From Tupaia tana (lineage: Eukaryota; Chordata; Mammalia; Scandentia; Tupaiidae), in contig JAKSZU010000027.1 in the NCBI GenBank assembly GCA_026018925.1, positions 2,923,531-2,987,530 on the forward strand: a stretch of 64,000 nucleotides of DNA. The letters are read 5' to 3'. Position numbers and translations under genes: made by a program. Below, piece by piece: positions 11,826-24,664 of this stretch; positions within the stretch are counted from its first letter, which is position 1; each line of letters opens with the position of its first letter. The notes beneath the pieces were generated by a model, which made no database searches, had not been told where the DNA came from, and saw nothing but the letters and a program-made list of their open reading frames with translations.

Positions 11826-12739
11826 TATTGTGTGAGATGGACAGTGCAGGGTGGCTATGACCAGTGCGGCCATGAAATGGCGGCTGGGAGGTTTCGTCGA
11901 GTGGCCTGGAAGTCCCTTCCGCTCTCCCCTGTACCCCCTCACCTCTAGAACTTGGAGCGCCACGCCCACGTGAAGCTCACGAGCTGAGTGGAGCTGCACA
12001 CAGCTTGGCGGGCTAGGACTGGGGGAGCGGCTTCCGAGGGTCATGAGCCCCGACAGGGATCTTAGCAGCTCTGTGTGCAGGTCCCTGGAGGGCTCTCAGG
12101 CCCAGTTGTCCCCCTTGGCCTCGTGCCTCTGTCCCTGGTGCCAAACTTTCGCCTGACTCTCCCAATCTGCCCTCTGGCCGAGCAGCTGACCGTGCAGCCG
12201 CCGGACCCCCAGTACCAGCCACCTCTGCCCCCCAACCTTCCTCCACTCAGCACCTCCCTGTCCGGGACAGGGCGCCTGGCCGTCCCTCTGAGGACAGACC
12301 TTCCCCTCCTGCCCGTTTGGAGGACACCACAAAAACAAAGCCGGAGCCAGCTCCGCTCCGAGGCGAGTGTTTTCACCCTGCTCCCACCTCCAGAGGCTCC
12401 TTGGCCGGGAACCCAGGCAGTGAAGCATTTACGAGGCTTCCCGGAGGGACCCGGGCAGCAAGCCCAAGTCCCTGCAGCTCTGACCTCACTCGGAGCTGCC
12501 TTTGCGTCCGGGCCAGCGATGCTCTGCTGGCTCGTGTTGCAAGCACACGCGTGTATTTACAAGGAGAAACGCTTTAGCAAACGCCTGCTGTGTCCGGTTC
12601 CCTCTGACCAGTGAGCCAGGTCATTCTGCTTTACATGGGGGTGCATTCCTAGCCCTTCCAAGTACGATCCTCAAACATACGCCATACCCTCCTGATTGGC
12701 TTCCTAGTCCCGCAGCTAACGCAGCGCCCTCTACAGGGT
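11826..12739. other. GC-rich interval, no gene recognised
   Basis: Open frames on both strands (for example 12075-12614) are Pro/Arg/Ala-rich, as expected of GC-rich noncoding DNA; no splice-bounded exon could be defined. Confidence 0.4.
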
Positions 12740-12965
12740 AAGACTGGAAAGGACCCAAATGTTCACCCATGGGAGAGCAGATAAACTGTGGGTTATTTGT
12801 ACAACGAAATACTATTCAGTTATAAAAAGGAATGAACTGCTGATGCCTGCAACATGGATCAATTTCAAAAAATATTACCCCAAGCCAAAGAGCCACACAC
12901 AAGAGTACGCAGTGTGCGAATGCATTTCGCGAAGCTCTAGAATCGCGATGCTGATCTGTGTGGTA
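12740..12965 (+). mobile_element. L1 3' end fragment
   Basis: AAATGTTCACCCATGGGAGAG ... TATTCAGTTATAAAAAGGAATGAAC ... GCAACATGG is the typical 3' region of an old L1, sense orientation. Confidence 0.75.
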
Positions 12966-13310
12966 GAGTTCTGTTATGGACTGAAGGCGTCTTCTCCTGC
13001 CCACTAAACTCCTGTGTTGAAACCCAACCCTCGACGTGCCTGTATTTGAAGATGGGACCTCTGAGGAATAAGTAAGGTTAAACAAGGTCGTCAGGGTGGG
13101 GCCCAGACCCTGTAGGTATGTTGTTCTTACACAATGAGACGCTCGAGAGTCCCTCTCTCCGTGTGCATGCACTGAGCAAGGCCACGTGAGCAAAAAGGCC
13201 TCTGCAAGCCAGGAAGGGAGCCCTCCCCAGAAACCGAGCAGGCCCCACCTTTCCACTGATTAATTTGGGGTGAAGATTGGTCAAGGGTCCCCTGGGTGCA
13301 GATTCTCACA
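12966..13310 (+). repeat. MaLR/MLT1-like LTR, partial
   Basis: TGTTATGGACTGAAGG ... GTTGAAACCCAACCC ... GAAGATGGGACCTCTGAGGAATAAGTAAGGTTAAACAAGG ... GGGTGGGGCCC follows the MLT1 order, directly after the L1 tail. Confidence 0.6.
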
Positions 13311-14342
13311 CTGACCCTGGGCAGGTCAGGAGAGGGAGAGATAGTTCTCAGGGAGCCTTTTCAGCTCCAAAAGTAATATCTGGAAGTCCTCAGGCCACAG
13401 CGCTAAGCCAGACTGGCCCAAACGCCAAGAGCCATTAGAGACTTAGGCCGCCTGGAAGCCACATTAACCCCTTCCTGCTTCCTCTGAGCCACCTGCCGCA
13501 TGGGTCCCTGGGGAACCAGCCAGGCCCTGGAGCTGCTCCGCTGTCAGCAAATAGCACCAGGAATGGCAAAACGGAGCCGGAGCCGGGAAAGCCAGAGCAG
13601 AGTCCTGAGGAGGTGTTAGACTGCAGTTCTGACCTTAAAGACTCTCTTCGAATGCAGAAGCTGAAAAACGACTCCACACTTCGGCAGTTGGTTTTCCTGG
13701 GGCGTCCCATATTAATGGAGGTGTTAGCTCCTTGGGACACAAATGAGGCCCTTTCCGCAGGTGGTTTCCACGTCCTTCTCTCCAGGACTTCGGGGATGCC
13801 GGCACGATAAGGCAGTGCCTCCTCGCAAGCTCTGTAAACCGGGCAACAGCTGCCCGCTCCTCCCGGGAAGGCGTGCTGCCTTCTCTGCTGACGCCAGGCT
13901 CTTTGCCATCGCAGACAAAGGCAGGAAAGAGTTCTATTTTATAAAATCACTACGCGGTGGCAAACGTGTCCTCTCCCTTCCGGTGTCCTTACCCGACTTT
14001 TTACGATCGATTACAACGCCGTTAATCACTGAGCCCAGTCCCAGGTGGCCCCAGCTGGTGAGGGCTGATTGGTAAATGTTCTTGCTAGCCAACGGTTAAA
14101 CACGCACATTATTAGTGTCGTTTTTTAGTCAGCTAGGAAAGGTTTATTCACTTTCTGAGGGAGGGAAGAGGCAGGTACCCGAGAGTTGCATTGGCCCAGA
14201 AGGGTGGGGGCTTGGGACTTAATTGCCCACTCAAGTAGGGTGGTCAGCGTGGTCCTGAGACAGCAGGCCAGGTGATCTTTTACAACAGCTGGGTTAGTAA
14301 CAATTAAATCGTATGAGCTCATACTTAAATGAATGAAATGAA
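13311..14342. other. No feature recognised
   Basis: Mixed-composition intergenic DNA. Confidence 0.4.
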
Positions 14343-14523
14343 TGGGGCTGGCAGATGGTGTGGTGGTTGAGACACTGGACTCTCAGAGGGCCGACCACGG
14401 TTTGAGTCCTACACCTGGCGGCTTGCTTCCTCACTCTTCCTCTCACACTCTCTCTCTGTCTCCCTCAGGTCAAATTGAAGGAAAAAAAGAAGAAATTAAA
14501 TAATTATCTTAAAAAATTAATTA
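14343..14523 (+). repeat. tRNA-derived SINE, S-form
   Basis: Head GGGGCTGGCAGATGGTGTGG, B-box region GGTTTGAGTCC, CT stretch, then GGTCAAATTGAAGG and an AT-rich tail. Confidence 0.85.
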
Positions 14524-15426
14524 AAAGCAAAAGAAATGGGTACTCAAAATTTCTCACACCCTGGTTGTTTGATGGTGTTTTCTAATATCTTTGGCCCTGG
14601 GGCTCTTTGTGCCTGTGGTCCCTAGAAATACCGTGACGTGCTGCTCTGTATCCGCTCTCAGCTTCGTCCAGGGACATGCACTGGCAGACACACAGGCCAG
14701 CAGGATAGACACGACACAAGCTCTGGGAAGTGCCACAGGCAAGGCCACCCCAGCTTGTACTGAGAGCCAGTTGCTAAACTGGCCACCCTGCTCCATCAGA
14801 GAAGGCAGAGCACCAACCACATCCCTGCCTGTGACGGGGAAGCGAGTGTTGAGCAGCTCATCTTCTCACAGAGACCTGGCCTGGAAGGATACAGAGGTGA
14901 GTGCTAGACCCTGCCCTGTCTGGAGCCAGCACTGCTGGGGGGTTTTCTGGGCCTCAGGAGCATGGTTTTCTAACCCGGCCAGTTAAGACAACTCAGAGAC
15001 TTCCTGAGGACTCAGCTTGGCCTGGGAGGGGCTGGCTAATTGCTTCACCTGGAATCACCTAGAATCTGAGGAGTCAGCTGAAGACAATGGCCAAAGTCGG
15101 TCACAACCAGGCACAACTGGGGTGTTGCAGCAGGAGGGGCTGCACAGAGCTGGGCCATGGGGGGCCTGAGACCAGGTGGGCGGGGTGCGACTTTAGAGCT
15201 GATTGTGTGTCCTACCCAGGCCGGCCTGGCTGCTCAGGGGGCAGAGGCTGGAAGACCACAGAGACCAAGCCCGGAGCTCAAGGAAGCTGCTCCCCCTAGA
15301 ACCGCCATGGAGAATTCCAGACAGCCAAGAACAGGTGGAGGGACAGTCCCCCATGACCTGAGAAACAGGAACTGAAGGCAGAGTGGAGTGCCCTGAAGTT
15401 CTGCCTCCAAGGTCAGCCACTCTAAG
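14524..15426. other. No feature recognised
   Basis: Intergenic; several reading frames of 60-130 codons without resemblance to known proteins. Confidence 0.4.
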
Positions 15427-15682
15427 CAGTTTGTTTGTTTGTTTGTTTTTTAAGAGAGAGATTTTTGCTATAGGGTACGTGCATTTGCCAGAGAGACAGC
15501 GAGAAATCACCGTCTGGGGGGCATGGCCACACACAATCCCTTCTCATCCATTCTCCTCTCAGGATTTTGGGCACACACACACATGCGCTCAGCCTAAGTA
15601 TTGAATCCTCCAGGGCTAGACTCAAACCGGTTGACTACCTGGGAGTCCAGCGACGTAACCATTATGCCGTCTGCTGGTCCCC
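15427..15682 (-). repeat. tRNA-derived SINE, L-form
   Basis: Full reverse copy with a TTTG-repeat tail complement at 15430-15450. Confidence 0.85.
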
Positions 15683-17438
15683 TAATCAGTTCTTACCTCT
15701 CATAGTTTGTTTTCTTTTTTTTTTTTTTCTTTTCCTTTTCTATTTTTATTTTTTACTTAAAATCCACTGCTACTCTAAGATACTGGCACCTAATCCTCCC
15801 CTTGCGTCTGAATCTCCCAGGGGAGTCTTTTAAGAAGCAGATTTGAGGGTTACACATCTTGGAAATTTGATGGGGAGGTTCTGGAACTCGCGTGAGAATT
15901 GAGAAGGCATGGGATGTGAGGGCGATCTGGCTGCGACATCTGTCACCCCGTTGATCGCCGGCGTTGATTCGGCTGCTCTGGCCGGCTAGGCGGGTGTCCC
16001 CTTCCTCCCTCACTGCTCCATGTGCGCTCGGTCGAAGAGGACGACCATCCCCGATAGAGGAGGACCGTTCAGTCAGGGGTACACGAGTGGCTGCGCTTCC
16101 CTGCTAGAACCTCCAACAAGCTCTGAAGAGTTGGGAAGGCATGTGAGGAAACGCAGCAGAAGCCAACTGTCGGACAGAGGGAAGGTGGGAGAGAGGCCTC
16201 GGGCTTGAGAGGCAGGCAGAGCCAGCAAAGTGATTGGCAGGGCCCAGTGTAACATAAAGCGTGAGCCCCCCGTTCCTAAACCATTAAGGATGCAAGACGG
16301 AGATAGAGCATTAAACCCAGCATGGCCCTTCCGAGTGTGGGGCTCTGTGGGATCCTGCACTGTTCCAGAATTTTAACCAGGGGCTGCCCACCTGATTCTC
16401 AAGGCCAAGGGCTCTAGGCAGAAGGCAGTGTATCTTGAAAGATTCTGTCCTGTCTTAGGAGAGCCCCAGTCCAGGAGCAGGTCTTCTAGGCTCAGGGAGG
16501 TTCTGCTTCTCCCACATCTCAGAGGCTGCAGAGCCCCAGCTGGGTGCCTGCTGTGATGTGGAATGGACACAGAAATGCCTCGGAGAGGTGAGAACAGAAG
16601 CTGGCTGGCTGCCCTGCTACAAGGGAGACTGCAAGCTGACCAGGTAATCCTCCACAAACTGCCACGTCCTGGCCTCAGAACCCATCCCAAAGTCTCAGGC
16701 CTGACTCTCATTGGTTGGCTCATCCCTTTCCCCTCTCTCATTCTATCTATGGGAGAAGCTAGACTAATAAGGTGACCAGCTCATTCTAGTGTGCCTGGGT
16801 CTTACTTAGTGACAGAAGTCCCATGATTTTGTAAACCTGGGCAGACCAGGACAACTGGTCACCCTACAAACCACAGTCACAGGGAGCGTCCATAGGAGGC
16901 CCTGTCCTGAAAGGGCTCAAGTCATTCTTGTGGCCAGACGTGCTCCCAGAGGAACTGGCCTCGCCCTGACCGTCAGAGGCAGCAGGCCAAGTCTTTGCCA
17001 GCTCCAGGTATGTTTCCAGAGTGTTCCACAGGATCTGCATCACTCACAGTCAGGCGTGGGGCATCTTACGACCTACGGTGATGGCTGATGACTGATTGCA
17101 AACAGCTACTTTGGGATTGTCCTACCTGAAATAACTCTATCTGGCCCAGATACGTACAAAACATGCACACGGTAATTGCTGTTACTAGGAAGAGGCAGAG
17201 CACGAGACAGCCTGAGTGGGCTTTGTGAAGCTGGCGAGGCTGGCCCTCAGCTGCAAGGCTCCTGGTCTCTGATGCAGTCACCTCCCAGGGTGCAATGCTT
17301 CTCCCCTTTCCTCATGCAGGAACAATACCAGCACTCAAAGCCAGCCCAGACAGTGCCTCTCGGCCTTCTCCCGGAAGCGACTTTTCGGGCTCTCCACATA
17401 GCCGCAGTGAGGAGCAGACAAATGCTTCTTAGCATGCT
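15683..17438. other. No feature recognised apart from a T-rich tract
   Basis: T-rich sequence at 15708-15760, then intergenic DNA. A weak MER5-like stretch may lie near 15800-15850, too diverged to call. Confidence 0.4.
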
Positions 17439-17462
17439 CCCCCCCCCCCCCCCCCCCCCCCC
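17439..17462. repeat. C24 homopolymer
   Basis: Twenty-four consecutive C; the opposite strand is a G-run able to form G-quadruplex structures. Length may be affected by sequencing error. Confidence 0.8.
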
Positions 17463-17667
17463 AGTCACGGGTACAATGACCTTGACTGGTTTACAAGCTC
17501 AACGCCACGCCTTTGAAGAGTGACGTCACTGCTGGCTGGAATGCTGCCACAGTTAGTTGATCTAATTAATTTATTTGATTTATTTGCAAGGTTATGAGAG
17601 AGCCCTTTAAAATCAATATGCAAATGTAATTTAAAACGTAAATCAATGTTCCAAGCCAAGAGCATGG

Positions 17668-17850
17668 GCATTTATTTATTTATTTATTTATTTATTAGCT
17701 TTTGCTGTAGAGCATGTTCAGTCATTGGAGGGAAACAGAGAAAAAGAGAGACGGAAAGGGAGCAATCACCCCCCAGGGGAGGGGGCCGGGCCACGACCCC
17801 TCACCTCCCCCAGTCTCCGCTCAGGACTTTGGTCTGCCCACATCCTCTCC
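17668..17850 (-). repeat. tRNA-derived SINE, L-form, head missing
   Basis: Tail complement (ATTT)n at 17672-17696, then the body complement including the palindrome; the tRNA-like head is absent. Confidence 0.7.
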
Positions 17851-17956
17851 CATGGTTGTAGAAACCGGCCGGACTTCAGGCTCAGCATCTGCTTGAAGAC
17901 TTTCCTGGGAGAAGCCCCTCTCTGACTGCTCTCTGAAGGTCAGATGTATTCTTTTA

Positions 17957-18196
17957 TTTTTTTTTTTACAGGTTTTTGCCTTAAGGCATGTGTGCCTGTC
18001 AGGGAGAAAGAGACAGAGACAGTGTATGTGTGTGTGGGGGGGCATGCCGCAATCCCTTCTCCACTGTTCTCCCGGGATCTTCGACATGCACGCACATGCA
18101 CCTGGCATGATTTTCAGGCCACCAGATCCAGGACTCAAACTGCAGTCAGCCAAGTGGGAGCCCAGTGACATAACCGCTCCGCTGTCAGCTGGCCCC
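17957..18196 (-). repeat. tRNA-derived SINE, L-form
   Basis: Full reverse copy. The flanks AAGGTCAGATGTATTCTTTT (17937-17956) and AAGGTCATAAGTATTCTTTT (18197-18216) match at 18 of 20 positions, an aged duplication. Confidence 0.85.
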
Positions 18197-18218
18197 AAGG
18201 TCATAAGTATTCTTTTGC

Positions 18219-18799
18219 AGCAGTTCTCAAATGGTAGGGACTGACATATTAAATACCCAGCTTCCTTTCTGTTGGCTAGAATAACTCCGAAGCACATTTA
18301 GATCATGGCTTCCAGAGTTCCCAGTGACACTAAGACCTCCACTCACACGGCTAGCTGACTTCGTAACGTGCCCTTAACGTGTTCTAGCTCTTCTCTCCTC
18401 TTCCTTACCCATGTTCTTTCCCCCAGTCATCAGAATAAACCACCCGTGCAGTTAACTGTATAGTAACAAGAACTCACGGTAGTTATGTTCTAGGAAGTGT
18501 AATGAGTTCGCGAGTCCAGAACCATTGTTCCCAGGGGAAACAGAGGGTTAGGTTCCTTTGAGCTTCTGCTCACATTTTCATGAACCAATGACTACATGAC
18601 CTTATGTTACGTGTGTTGGATATACCTCATTTATTTATTATATTGTTGATTGATGAATGAATCACTGAATGTATAGCCAATAGCGTCATGACTCATGCTT
18701 ACCCAAAGCTCACCTAACACACATTTTTGTCATAAGACACATTGCGGCCATCTTGTGCTTAGGAACCCTACATGTCACTTCAGTGCTACACTTGGGACC
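18219..18799. other. No feature recognised
   Basis: AT-moderate intergenic DNA between two SINEs. Confidence 0.4.
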
Positions 18800-19055
18800 A
18801 TTTTTTGTTGTTTGTTTGTTTGTTTTGTTTTCATTACCAGAGGGTGTGCGAGCTTACCAGAGAGAGAGAGAGAGGAAGCACCCTCATACAGGGCATAGTC
18901 GTGCCACAATCCCTCCTCCATTTTTCCATCCTGTGGGGATTCGAGGCACACACGTATGTGCCCAGTGTGTTTTTCAAGCGGCTGGATCTGGGATTTGAAC
19001 CGTGGTCAGCTATGTGAGAGCAGCTCCCTTACGTAGTACCCATGGGGCTGGCCCT
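18800..19055 (-). repeat. tRNA-derived SINE, L-form
   Basis: Reverse copy with a TTTG-rich tail complement and an AG run at 18860-18874. Confidence 0.82.
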
Positions 19056-19759
19056 GCACTTGAGGACTGTTTTAAATGGCAAAATCATCAACACCAAAGG
19101 CCACAACAACGTGAGAAATGCAGCACTGAACAGAACGTGGGAAGGGCACTTGTTCACAGTGCAGGGAGCTGACCGAGGAGGGAGGGTGCCGCCTGCCCGC
19201 AGCCCGGGGTGCGCGTCGGGAACTCAGTTCTCCTTGCTCTCCTGTGTACACAAAGGACTGCAGAAGTGCAATGAAAGCTGACTTTTAAAATTACAGTAAG
19301 TCTTAGTGAGTGGGCAAGTTCGCAATATGGAATCCATAAATAATGAAGGCCAACTGTACCCCAGGGGTTGCTTTAGGGGACATCAAATGACAGCGTAGAT
19401 GTGTTTTTCCTCTTCAGGTAACTCAGGCACAACAAAAAAAATCCATGAAGAAATATAACCTCCTGCATTCTAGGCACTGACCACCAGGAAGCACAGAACA
19501 GTGACTCCGGAGAAAGGGGAAATGAACCGGGTGGGCCTGGGATTTTCCCAGTGCGCTGCCTAGAGCCAGTGACAGGGCTGCCGTGCCGGGAAGAGGGATG
19601 CCAGTCGGGTCTCGATGGTCCTCCTGAGTCGAGAAGCCAGCTGGGAGTCTGGAGAGCCCCAAGTGGTTAAAATTTGAAGTGAAGAGGAAGAGCAGAGAGC
19701 CTTACACAGAGAGAGGTCCAGGGACTTGGGGAAGATCTCTCTGAGTCTTCGCATGAATT
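19056..19759. other. No feature recognised
   Basis: Intergenic sequence before the L1 block; a tract near 19300-19370 looks repeat-like but could not be assigned. Confidence 0.4.
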
Positions 19760-21233
19760 CTTTCTAACAGTTCATTGCTGTACTTCTTTATGATGTACAG
19801 TACGTTTTTTCAAAACACGCATGTAGTGTGTGATAATCAAATCAAGGATATTCCCATATACATAGTTTTCAGCAAAGAACCTTCCATTCATGTGTCTGTT
19901 AAATGTTTCCTTGTGTCTGTTTTTGTACTGGTACCATGCTGTGTTGGTATTATCACAGATTTGTAATATATTTTGATATCAGGTAGTACTTTATTCTTTT
20001 TGAACAGCATTGTCTTGGTGATGCAGGGTCTTTTGGATTCCAGATCAATTTTAGGATTATTTTTCTATTTGTGTGATGAGTGCCACTGGTAATTAGATCA
20101 CAAGCACATTGAATTTATATATTAGTATGAATAGAATGAACATTTTAATTATATTGATTCTTCCAACCCAAGAACAAGGGACGCCTTTCCTTTTCTTTCT
20201 TTTTTTTTTTTTTTTTTGGTATGACATTCAACTTCTTTTTTCTTCAGTTTTTCATAGTTTTCCTTGTAGAGATCTTTTGCCTCTTTGCTTAGATTTTCCC
20301 CTAGGTGTGTGTGTGTGTGTGTGGAGGGGGCTATTGTAAATGGGATTGCTTTCCTCAGATCTGCTTCAGTCTGTTCATTGTTGGTATATCAATACACTAT
20401 AGATTTTCATATATCATTTTTGCATTCTGTACCTTTACTGCATTAATTTATCACTTCTAGGAGTTTTTACATGAATTCTTTTGAATTTTCAAGGTATATA
20501 ATCATGTCATCTGCAAATAGAGACATTTTCACTTCTTCGTTTCTTACTCAAATGCCTTTATTTTACTCTCTCGTCTGATTGTGTTGGCTAGGACTTCCAG
20601 TTCTATCAATACATTGCAAAGGAGAGGAAAAAATGGAAAACTTCATCTTCTTCCAGATTTTAGTGGGAAAACTTTCAGATATTCTCCATTCGGTATGACT
20701 TTAGCTATGGGTTTGCCACTTACGGCTTTTGCAGTGTTGAGAAATTTTCCTCCCATACCTATTTTGTTGAGAGTTTTAATTATGAAGAAATGTATTTTGT
20801 TGAATGCTTTTCCTGTATTAATTGATATGATCATATGATTTTTGTCTTCCCTTCTGTTAATGCATTAACATTTATCGTTCTGCATATGTTGCATCATCCT
20901 TGCATCCTTGGGTTAAAGCCTATTTGATCACGGTATATAATCTTTTTAAAGTGCTGTTGGATTCGATTTGCTTGTACTTTGTGGGGTATTTTTGCATCAG
21001 TATTCATCAAGCATATCGGTCTGTAGTTTTTCTTTTTTTTAATGTCCTTTTTTCCTATTGATATCAAAGTGATGGAGGCTTCATAGAATGAGTTTGGAAG
21101 AGTTCCTTCCTTGAATCTTTAGAAATAGTTTGATTAGAATTGGTGTTTTTTTTTAAAGTTTTATGTAATTGAAGGGAAGCCATCAGAAACTAGGTTTTTC
21201 TTTGTTGAGAGACTATTTGATACTGATTCAATT

Positions 21234-21404
21234 TTTTATAGAATTATTTTATTGAACTTCATTTATTTAATTTATTTATTTTAATTTGATCAGAGAGGGA
21301 CAGAGAGAAAGAGAGAGGGAAAGTGAGAAAGCAAGACTGCCAGGTCCAGGATGCAAGTCGTCGTCGACCAGCACCCTTAACCACCACGCCACCTGCTGGC
21401 CCTG
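21234..21404 (-). repeat. tRNA-derived SINE, S-form, inside the L1
   Basis: Reverse S-form with a long AT-rich tail. CTGATTCAATT at 21223-21233 and 21408-21418 is an 11-bp perfect duplication of the L1 target. Confidence 0.85.
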
Positions 21405-22072
21405 GTGCTGATTCAATTCTATTGCTTGTTATTGACCGTTAGGATTCTATTTTTTCCTGGTTAAATCTAGGGATATTGTATATGTCCAGGAATTTGCCCA
21501 ACTCACCTAGGTTTTCTAGTTTGTGGGCAATAGTTGCTAGTAGTATTCTCTCATAATCTTTTATATTTCTGTTATCTCTATTGTGATATTGCCTATTTCA
21601 TTACTGATTTTATTTATCTGGTTCCTCTCTCTGTTTTTCTTGGTTAGTTTAGCTAATGATTTCTTGACTTTGTTTATACTCTCAAAAAGGCAACTCTTTG
21701 TTTAATTAATTTTTCATATTTTCCATTCATTCTCAATTTCATTTATTTCTGCTCTAATCTTCATTACTTCTTTTCTTCTAGTACTTTTGGAGCTTTTTTG
21801 TTGAGGCTTTTCCAGTTCCTTGAGATGGTGTTATTAGGTTTTGTTTTTATTTTGTTTTGGGTTTTTTTGGCCATCTTTCTATTTTTTTCTTGTGAGCACT
21901 AATGGCTATACACTTCTTGCTTAGGACTGCTTTTGCTGTGTCCCAAAGGTTATGAAGTGTTGTGTGTTCATTATGATGGGTTTCAAGAAATTTTAAAATT
22001 TCAGTCTTAATTTCTTCAGTATTTTTGAAGTCATTCAAGAGTAAATTGTTCACTTTTCATGTATTTGTATAT

Positions 22073-22341
22073 ATATCTTTTTCTTTTTCTGGAGAGGTTT
22101 TTGCTATAGGGCGCGTGCGCTTGCCAGACAAGCAGAGAGAGACAGAGAGATAGAAAGCAAGAAATAACCCCCCAGGGGGGATGGCCACGCCGCAATCCCT
22201 TCTCCTCCATTCTCCTCTCGGGATCTTGGGCACGCACGCACACGCGCCTGGCGTGAGTTTAAGCCACCGGGTCCGGGACACGAACCGCGGTCGACTACGT
22301 GGGAGTCCAGCGACACAGTCATTACGCTAACTGCTGGTTCC
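22073..22341 (-). repeat. tRNA-derived SINE, L-form, young, inside the L1
   Basis: Almost intact reverse copy with all landmarks. TATTTGTATAT at 22062-22072 and 22342-22352 is a perfect 11-bp duplication. Confidence 0.92.
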
Positions 22342-22949
22342 TATTTGTATATTTTTGAAGACTATTTTCTGTTGTTGATATCAAATTTAGCTCCATTGTG
22401 CTCAAAAAAGATGCTAGATATAGTTTTCATTCTTCTAAATTTGCAAAGGCTTGTTTTGTGCCCTATTATAGGTCAATATTGAAAATATTTTATGTGGGAC
22501 CATGAAAATATATATTTTGTAATTGTTGGGTAAAATGTTCTATAAATTCTTTCACGCCCATTTGGTTTATGGTATCATTTAGCATCAGTGTCTCTTTGTT
22601 TATTTTTTGTCTAGATGTCCTGTCCAGTGATGACAATGGGATGTTGAAACCCCAGCACTTAGTGTGTTGCAATACATCTCTTGCTTTAGATCTAGTAGAC
22701 TTTCTTTTACACATTCGGTTGCTCCAGTGTTCAGTGTGTAAATATTTATAATTTTCATATCTTCTCAGTAAATTAGTATCTTTTGTACTAGACAGTGTCC
22801 TTCTTTGTCTCATTACAGTTTTTATTTTGAAGTCTATTTTGTCAGATATCAGTATTACATCTTCTGTCTTTTTCTGGTTTTTGTTTGCATGAAGTGACTT
22901 TTTCCAGCTCTTGCCCTGCATCTTTGACTACGATGTTCTTATTAGGCTT

Positions 22950-23204
22950 CCTTTTTTTTTTTTTAGAGATATTTTTGCTATAGGTCATGTGCACTAGACA
23001 GAAAGAGTTAGAAAGTGAGTAACCACCTCTCCCCACGGGGGATGGCCACGCCGCAATCCCATTTCCTCTGCTTTCTTCTCAGGATTTTGGGCACGCAAGC
23101 ACACATGCCTGGTGTGAATTCTAAGTTGTCAGTCCGGGATTCGAATTGCAGTCAGCTATGCGGGAGTCCAGCGACATAACCATTATGCTATCTGCTGGTC
23201 CCTA
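22950..23204 (-). repeat. tRNA-derived SINE, L-form
   Basis: Reverse copy, more diverged than the one at 22073, lying at the junction between two L1 segments. Confidence 0.82.
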
Positions 23205-23640
23205 GGTTTCTTTTTCTTTTTCTTTTTTAAAGTCAATCTGTGTCTATTCTGTTCCATCAATTTGTTTCTTATCCATGTGCCAATTCCACACTATTTTAGT
23301 TACTATGGCTTCATAAATCTAGATATCTGGTGAGAGGCATTTCCTCGTTCTTCGTAATTATCTAGTCTTATTTTTTACCCTTCTATAAGAATCGTAGGCT
23401 AGCTTGTCAAAGTCCATGGAAAGCTCTACTAACATTTTGAATGTAAGGATAGTGAGTTTCTACATGAATTTGAGGAGAACTGACATCTTTATGATATTGA
23501 ATTTTTCCACTGAGGATCATGCTGTATCTTCCCAGGTTTACTTTTATTCCTTCAATAAAGTTTATGGTTTTCCCCATAAATTTTGTGAGATTTATTATCA
23601 GGTACCTTAGGGTTTTTGTTGCTGAGATGCAGTTTTTCAC
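23205..23640 (-). mobile_element. Second antisense L1 fragment
   Basis: TCTATTCTGTTCCATCAATTTG ... CTATGGCTTCATAAATC represents an ORF2 segment also present at about 19.9 kb, so this is a different L1 copy. Confidence 0.7.
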
Positions 23641-24060
23641 TTACCAGATAGGCAAAAATCAAAAAGATTAATACTCTACTGGTAAGATTAAGGAGAAATG
23701 GGCACTCTCATATTTTGTTAGCACAAATGTAAATGCAACCTTTTTGGAGTGATAGCTCTAAATTTTGTAATACACATATTAATTGACCCAGAATTTTACT
23801 TCCAAGAATTATTCATAATACATGCACACATATGTGAAATTTTGTGCGCATAAGGATATTTAAGGCAGCATTATTATAAAAGCACAAAATTGACAATAAC
23901 CTAAATGTGCACCAGTAGAAGACTGGTTAAATTAATCAGTGACTAGTTTATCCTCTCATGAAACATTACACAGTCATTAAACAGAATGAGGCAGTTTTAT
24001 AAGTACTTGTTGCATAGAGGAAAATGCAAGATTTTAAGTTTTTCCTTCTTCCTATTTGCT
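23641..24060 (+). mobile_element. L1 3' end fragment, sense
   Basis: GACAATAACCTAAATGTGCACC ... GACTGGTTAAATTAATC ... CATTACACAGTCATTAAAC is the usual 3' section of old L1 elements, opposite in orientation to its neighbour. Confidence 0.7.
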
Positions 24061-24189
24061 TTAGGGTTAGTTTGCTCTTCTTTTTTCAGATGATGTTCAG
24101 TGAATGAATGTTAAAATAAAAAAAAAAAATCCCAGAATTTGGGGGAGAAGGTAGGTTAGGTTACTGATTATAAATAATTCTTCTTCCTC

Positions 24190-24462
24190 CTTTTTTTTTT
24201 TTTTTAATTGCCAGGGCCTGTGTATTTGAGAGAAAGAGAGAGGGAGAGAGAGAAAGCAGCCCCCCCCCCCCCCCCATTGGGGCATGGTCATGCCACAATT
24301 GTTTTTCCTCCCCTCTTCATGCTGTCAGGATTTGGGGCATGCATACACACGCACCCAATGTGGTTTTCAAGTCACTGAGACCAGGATTCAAACTGTGGTC
24401 ACCCATGTGGAATCCAGATTTCTAAGCACAGCATTTAACCACTGCATCATGAGGATGTCCCT
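24190..24462 (-). repeat. tRNA-derived SINE, L-form, with C16 run
   Basis: Reverse copy whose internal palindrome half has expanded to 16 C (24260-24275). Confidence 0.78.
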
Positions 24463-24664
24463 CTTCTTTTAAATATAGGCATTTATAGCTATACATTTCT
24501 CTCTACTGCTACATAAGTTATATCCCATTAGTCTGAGCATGTTGTATCTTCATTTTCATTTATCTAAAAGTATTTTGTAAGTTCTGATATGGCTTCTTCT
24601 TTGGCCCATTTGGTATTTAGAAGTTTGTTGTTTAATTCCCCATATTTGTTAATTTCTCATGTTT

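Larger units (their letters stand above)
19760..22935 (-). mobile_element. L1 element, antisense, ORF2 region, disabled
   Basis: Read on the minus strand this is L1 ORF2-type sequence. Conceptual fragments at 21847-22053 (EEIKTEILKFLETHHNE ... LWDTAKAVL) and 22490-22921 (RQKINKETLMLNDTINQMG) match the reverse transcriptase-endonuclease protein of mammalian L1. Stops and frameshifts are frequent and two SINEs interrupt it, so it cannot be active. Confidence 0.85.

Noticed and set aside
12720-12738. CTCF-like GCAGCGCCCTCTACAGGG
   Set aside because: Matches the core poorly at the GTGG part compared with the two sites near exon 1.
21847-22921. Protein-coding gene on the minus strand
   Set aside because: The fragments are L1 ORF2 remnants with stops and SINE interruptions.
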